NCBI GenBank assembly: GCA_016214035.1
Contig: JACRPF010000022.1
Coordinates: 1-64,000 of the forward strand
Direction of reading: 5' to 3'
DNA length: 64,000 nucleotides
From: Spirochaetota bacterium
GTDB taxonomy: Bacteria; Spirochaetota; Brachyspiria; Brachyspirales; JACRPF01
The notes beneath the pieces are model-generated. The model made no database searches. It had not been told where the DNA came from and saw only the letters and a list, made by a program, of their open reading frames with translations. Made by a program: the position numbers and the translations under genes. Of this stretch, positions 60,849 to 64,000 are shown piece after piece (the stretch's first letter is position 1; every line of letters starts with the position of its first letter).

Positions 60849-61907
60849 TTACGGATACATTCCCACCAGCGATAATCCTGCTGTCTCCGGAAGCCCGAAC
60901 ATAATGTTCATGCACTGCACGGCGTTGCCGGCCTGCCCTTTGAGCAGATTATCAATATGTGAAACAATAATCATTTTATTCGTCCGCCGGTCGACATTGA
61001 TCCAGAGCGCGCATTTATTGGTGCCGCGTACGGTTCTATTGCCGACTGTCTTTTTTTCACCGTACACCTGGACGAACGGTTCGTCCTTATAAAACGAGTT
61101 GTATGCTTCAAAGACCTTGTCATACGTGACACCCGGTAAAAGCGAACCGTAGACAACGGTCATGATGCCGCGAACAATGGGAAGCACTTGCGCAGTGAAT
61201 GTAACGGCAACAGCATTTCCATTTATTGCAGAAAGTTCTCGTTCAACTTCCATAACATGCTGATGTGCGCCTATTTTGTATGCATTCATCTCTTCATACC
61301 GATGCGGGAAATGATGTATCGGATTAGGTTTTTTACCGGCTCCGGAAACACCTGATTTTGCGTCAAAAATAAGCGATGACGGGTCTATCAATTTATGCTT
61401 CAGTGCGGGTGATGACCCAAGAATCGCGCTCATGGCGAAACAGCCTGCATTTCCCACGATTGTAGCTTTTGCAATATCGCTGCGATGCAGCTCCGGTACG
61501 CCATATGCCGATCGCGGCAAGAGATCCGGCACTTTGTGTGTGGTCTCGCGACCGATCCGTGAGGCATATGCCGCATAATCATTTTCATTATTAAACCGGA
61601 AATCGCCGCTGTAATCGATTACCCGTGATCCGGCATTAACAAATGCTTTTGCATCCGTCATGCCAACGCCGTCCGGAGTCGAGAAGAAAACCACGTCGGC
61701 TTTGCCGGTATCTTTTTTAGCGTCTTCAACAACCAGATCACACAGTCCGCTTAAATGGGGATATATCTCATCAATCCGTTTGCCTACATCTGCCACGGCG
61801 TGCAGTGAAACGATTTCCGCATTCGGATGTTTTGACAGCAGTTCAACAGCACCAACACCGCCGTATCCTGTTGCGCCTATTATTTTTACGCGAATTTTGT
61901 CTGACAT
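60849..61907 (-). CDS. argC: N-acetyl-gamma-glutamyl-phosphate reductase
   Basis: In this 352-residue protein the N-terminal Rossmann motif GATGYGGVGAVELLSKHP (residues 11-28) binds NADP. The catalytic Cys156 lies in GNAGCFAMS, where the usual GNPGCY reads GNAGCF. The catalytic His is likely in IGAHQHVMEVERELS. It reduces N-acetylglutamyl phosphate to the semialdehyde in arginine synthesis. No other arg gene is nearby. AGCTC precedes the ATG, so the SD is weak. It is divergent from the YD-repeat-like gene. Confidence 0.95.
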   Translation of the reverse strand: MSDKIRVKIIGATGYGGVGAVELLSKHPNAEIVSLHAVADVGKRIDEIYPHLSGLCDLVVEDAKKDTGKADVVFFSTPDGVGMTDAKAFVNAGSRVIDYSGDFRFNNENDYAAYASRIGRETTHKVPDLLPRSAYGVPELHRSDIAKATIVGNAGCFAMSAILGSSPALKHKLIDPSSLIFDAKSGVSGAGKKPNPIHHFPHRYEEMNAYKIGAHQHVMEVERELSAINGNAVAVTFTAQVLPIVRGIMTVVYGSLLPGVTYDKVFEAYNSFYKDEPFVQVYGEKKTVGNRTVRGTNKCALWINVDRRTNKMIIVSHIDNLLKGQAGNAVQCMNIMFGLPETAGLSLVGMYP

Positions 61908-61966
61908 GTGAGCTCCGTAACAGTACTTGTTTCCGGATTATAGCGATTTCATATGAATTTGCAAAT

Positions 61967-61996
61967 TTGACGTAACCAAGGATACCATTATATAAT
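61967..61996 (+). promoter_or_regulatory. Promoter placing transcription start at the ATG of 62003
   Basis: TTGACG (61967-61972), an 18-bp spacer and TATAAT (61991-61996). The ATG begins 7 bases after the -10, so the transcript is expected to start at or next to the start codon. Confidence 0.65.
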
Positions 61997-62002
61997 AAAG
62001 GG

Positions 62003-62914
62003 ATGAAAGGTATTCTGTTATTCATACTCTTTTCATTCATATTTTATGGCGCCAAAAAAACAGATTGGGAGATAGATGGATTTAAGGGGCGGGTAAAAGA
62101 GTGCACAAAAATTGAATACAGAATAACAAACACCGCCGCTGAGCAGAAAGATATACTATCCAAACAGATATTCAGATATGGTTCAAACGGCATGCGTATT
62201 AATGCCGAACAGTATTCATCCACTGCGATGATATATCTTTTTACCTATTTATACTCTTCGAACGCTAAACGTACAAACGAACTAGTTACAACTCCCTCGG
62301 GAAAAGTGGAACGATCATGTACCTACAAATACGACAAAGAAGGAAATCTCATCGATGAGATTTGGTTCAAAGGCGACGGTAAACGCTGGACACAGCACAA
62401 GTATACCTACAATAAATCCGGTCTTCGCACCGAAATGGCAAGCTTCAATGCGGACGGTACTCTGTGGTCATGGCATCAGTATGAATACAACGATGATGAT
62501 CGAATCGTTCTTGATATTACACTCGACGGTTCAGGTTCTCTCTGGGGAAAACATGTATATGTGTATGATACCAACGGCAAACTGGTAGAAGATGCACTTT
62601 ATAAAGCGAACGGCGCACTCGGCTCACAGTATATATATCGCTATGATGAACGTGGAAATATGAGTGAGGAGACCTGGCATAAAGAAGACGGTACTGTCTG
62701 GTGGCGCGAGATGCATCATTATAATACCAATGCCCAGCGCATCATGAGCGACAGATACGATGACGCGGGCGGATTATGGGGTAAACAGATATATCGATAT
62801 GAATCACACGGAAACAGGACGGTATGGGAACGTTTCCGCATTGAAAAAAGTCTTGGTAAAGACGTAGTGACGATCTCGGGTGCGACTGAATTCAGATACA
62901 CCTATTGGGAATAA
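62003..62914 (+). CDS. Secreted YD-repeat-like protein
   Basis: This 303-residue protein has a short N-terminal hydrophobic segment (MKGILLFILFSFIFYGA) that can act as a signal peptide. The rest consists of about seven tandem beta-hairpin repeats of some 24 residues of the type Y-x-Y-D/N-x-x-G-x-x-x-E, e.g. YKYDKEGNLIDEIWFKGDG, YTYNKSGLRTEMASFNADG, YRYDERGNMSEETWHKEDG. These resemble RHS/YD repeats but without a core toxin domain. It is predicted exported and carbohydrate- or surface-associated. It has no SD and a promoter ending 7 bases before the ATG, so it looks leaderless. Confidence 0.7.
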   Translation: MKGILLFILFSFIFYGAKKTDWEIDGFKGRVKECTKIEYRITNTAAEQKDILSKQIFRYGSNGMRINAEQYSSTAMIYLFTYLYSSNAKRTNELVTTPSGKVERSCTYKYDKEGNLIDEIWFKGDGKRWTQHKYTYNKSGLRTEMASFNADGTLWSWHQYEYNDDDRIVLDITLDGSGSLWGKHVYVYDTNGKLVEDALYKANGALGSQYIYRYDERGNMSEETWHKEDGTVWWREMHHYNTNAQRIMSDRYDDAGGLWGKQIYRYESHGNRTVWERFRIEKSLGKDVVTISGATEFRYTYWE

Positions 62915-64000
62915 TCACATAATGAATGCCGGCAGATCACGTACCACTATTTTTCTCACTGCTTCCATTCCAAGTTCTTCAAAATCAATGACCACTGAGC
63001 TTTCTATATGTTCTTGCGCAACCAGCGCAGCAGCGCCGCCGATGGTGCCAAGATAAAATCCGCCATATTTTCTGCATGTTTCTGCAACAGAAGGACTTCG
63101 ATTCCCTTTTGCAATTGAAATCAATGATGCTCCGTTTTTCATGAATTCATCCAGATACACATCCATTCGCTGCGCCGTTGTGGGGCCAAAACTCCCGGTC
63201 ACTGCACCTGGAGGTGTTTTGGCCGGACCGGCATAATATATCGGGTATTTTTTGAAATACTCCGGTATTCCTTTGCCGCTCAAGAGCATTTCATATATTT
63301 TTGCATGCGCAATATCGCGAGCAACAATAAGTGTTCCGGAAAGCCGTATCATATCGCCTTTATTATAGCGTGACAGCATGCCGCATGTCTGTTCAATACC
63401 GCTCTCGGTCGATATTTCCGGCGCATTGTTTTTGAGATGCGGTATAAGCGATTTCGAAAAACGTTCAGGATTTTTATCGAGCTCCTCAAGAAAAACGCCA
63501 TCGCATGTTATCTTTGCCTTTATTGCGCGGTCCGCATTGCAGCTAACACCAATCCCTACCGGACATGATGCTGCATGACGCGGAAGACGTATCACACGTG
63601 CTTCTACCGCAAATGCCGTGCCGCCGAATTGTGCTCCGAGTCCTGACGATCGTGCCATCGCAAGGATTTTGTCTTCCCAGGCGCAATCGCGATACGCATG
63701 CCCTTCGGCGCTCCCCGTCTGCGGCAATGAATCAAGATAACACGCGCTCCCGAGTTTCACGGTTTTCAGTGTCTGTTCCGGTGTCAATCCGCCGATGACC
63801 ACGCAGATGCGGTATGGCGGACATGCGGCAACACCGATTGCCTTTATTTTTTCGGCAAGAAAAACCGCAAGTGAGGATTCATTTAAAAGTGCTTTGGTTT
63901 CTTGAAACAGTGCCGTTTTGTTTGATGAACCCCCGCCTTTGGCTATAAAAAGAAAACGGTAGTTATCGCCCTCACATGAAGCAATATCAATATATGCCGG
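62915..64000 (-). CDS. Class I fumarate hydratase, C-terminal part (cut by the right edge)
   Basis: The frame is open to the window edge and reads PAYIDIASCEGDNYRFLFI at the edge, then FIAKGGGSSNKTALFQETKALL, VAACPPYRICVVIGGLTPEQTLKTVKL, GLGAQFGGTAFAVEARVIRLPRHAASCPVGIGVSC. This is the class I (FumA/FumB) iron-sulfur type, with alpha and beta parts fused: the C-terminal region KTPPGAVTGSFGPTTAQRMDVYLDEFM is the beta part. It interconverts fumarate and malate. Several Cys near CPPY and CPVG could be cluster ligands. The N-terminal part and start lie outside the window. The ATG at 63802 is internal. The stop abuts that of the convergent gene at 62914. Confidence 0.93.
   Translation of the reverse strand, partial: PAYIDIASCEGDNYRFLFIAKGGGSSNKTALFQETKALLNESSLAVFLAEKIKAIGVAACPPYRICVVIGGLTPEQTLKTVKLGSACYLDSLPQTGSAEGHAYRDCAWEDKILAMARSSGLGAQFGGTAFAVEARVIRLPRHAASCPVGIGVSCNADRAIKAKITCDGVFLEELDKNPERFSKSLIPHLKNNAPEISTESGIEQTCGMLSRYNKGDMIRLSGTLIVARDIAHAKIYEMLLSGKGIPEYFKKYPIYYAGPAKTPPGAVTGSFGPTTAQRMDVYLDEFMKNGASLISIAKGNRSPSVAETCRKYGGFYLGTIGGAAALVAQEHIESSVVIDFEELGMEAVRKIVVRDLPAFIM

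Noticed and set aside
1-64000. tRNA, rRNA, tmRNA or riboswitch genes
   Set aside because: I scanned the gaps for the T-loop GTTCGAATC pattern and for rRNA and known leader motifs and saw none; a covariance search would be needed to be certain.

Overview
The window comes from an uncultivated-type diderm bacterium with moderately high GC. It encodes Kdo transferase (LPS core), a LolCDE-like exporter, several outer-membrane beta-barrels and lipoproteins, and many enzymes acting on plant-type polysaccharides. I lean towards a Spirochaetota-like or neighbouring environmental lineage, but nothing in the sequence (no rRNA, no tRNA seen) settles this. I found no rRNA, tRNA or CRISPR array.

Layout. 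1-9100 is an accessory, defence-like region. It holds a lipoprotein with a DUF2314-type tail, an autoregulated-looking Fic protein, a GxxExxY nuclease-like protein whose ribosome binding site lies in a hairpin, and the scar of a deleted type ISP restriction-modification gene. It ends in a tight three-gene cassette: an AT-rich AAA/STAND-type ATPase with a HEPN-like C-terminus and a 20-A homopolymer in its coding sequence, a TcmP methyltransferase-like protein, and a radical-SAM 'three-Cys' protein. Dispersed palindromic repeats fill the gaps. 9500-14000 holds a secreted trypsin-like protease, a TRAP-transporter relic, a 10 x 21-bp minisatellite, a small gene split by a 47-bp tandem duplication, and a sigma factor whose 3' end has been extended by repeat insertion.

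13900-28000 is carbohydrate-centred: an Asp-box beta-propeller protein, an ankyrin/aldose-1-epimerase fusion lipoprotein, a GH43 enzyme with a divergent AraC regulator, the CstA transporter, an Fe-S aldo/keto reductase, DedA, and an operon of GntR-LacI regulator, beta-helix protein, Gfo/Idh/MocA oxidoreductase and GNAT acetyltransferase.

28000-49000 is mostly housekeeping: MltG, O-antigen ligase, outer-membrane proteins, a FecR-domain protein, ExoIII, KdtA, and a nitrogen module (glnK, amtB, type III glutamine synthetase). The nitrogen genes have convincing sigma-54 promoters and NtrC-like sites. pyrG, a sigma-54 activator with GAF domains, yebC, and an ECF sigma factor paired with an anti-sigma-like YfbK relative lacking its vWA domain follow.

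49000-64000 holds a beta-helix protein, a large PL11 rhamnogalacturonan lyase, a Lol-like operon (ATPase, two permeases, LolA-like protein, beta-barrel), argC, a YD-repeat-like protein and the 3' part of a class I fumarase that runs off the right edge.

Themes that cross regions are pectin/galactan utilisation, nitrogen control by sigma-54, and apparently leaderless transcripts at three genes. The accessory first 9 kb is the best candidate for an undescribed system: the ATPase-HEPN/TcmP/radical-SAM cassette with a built-in slippage switch.
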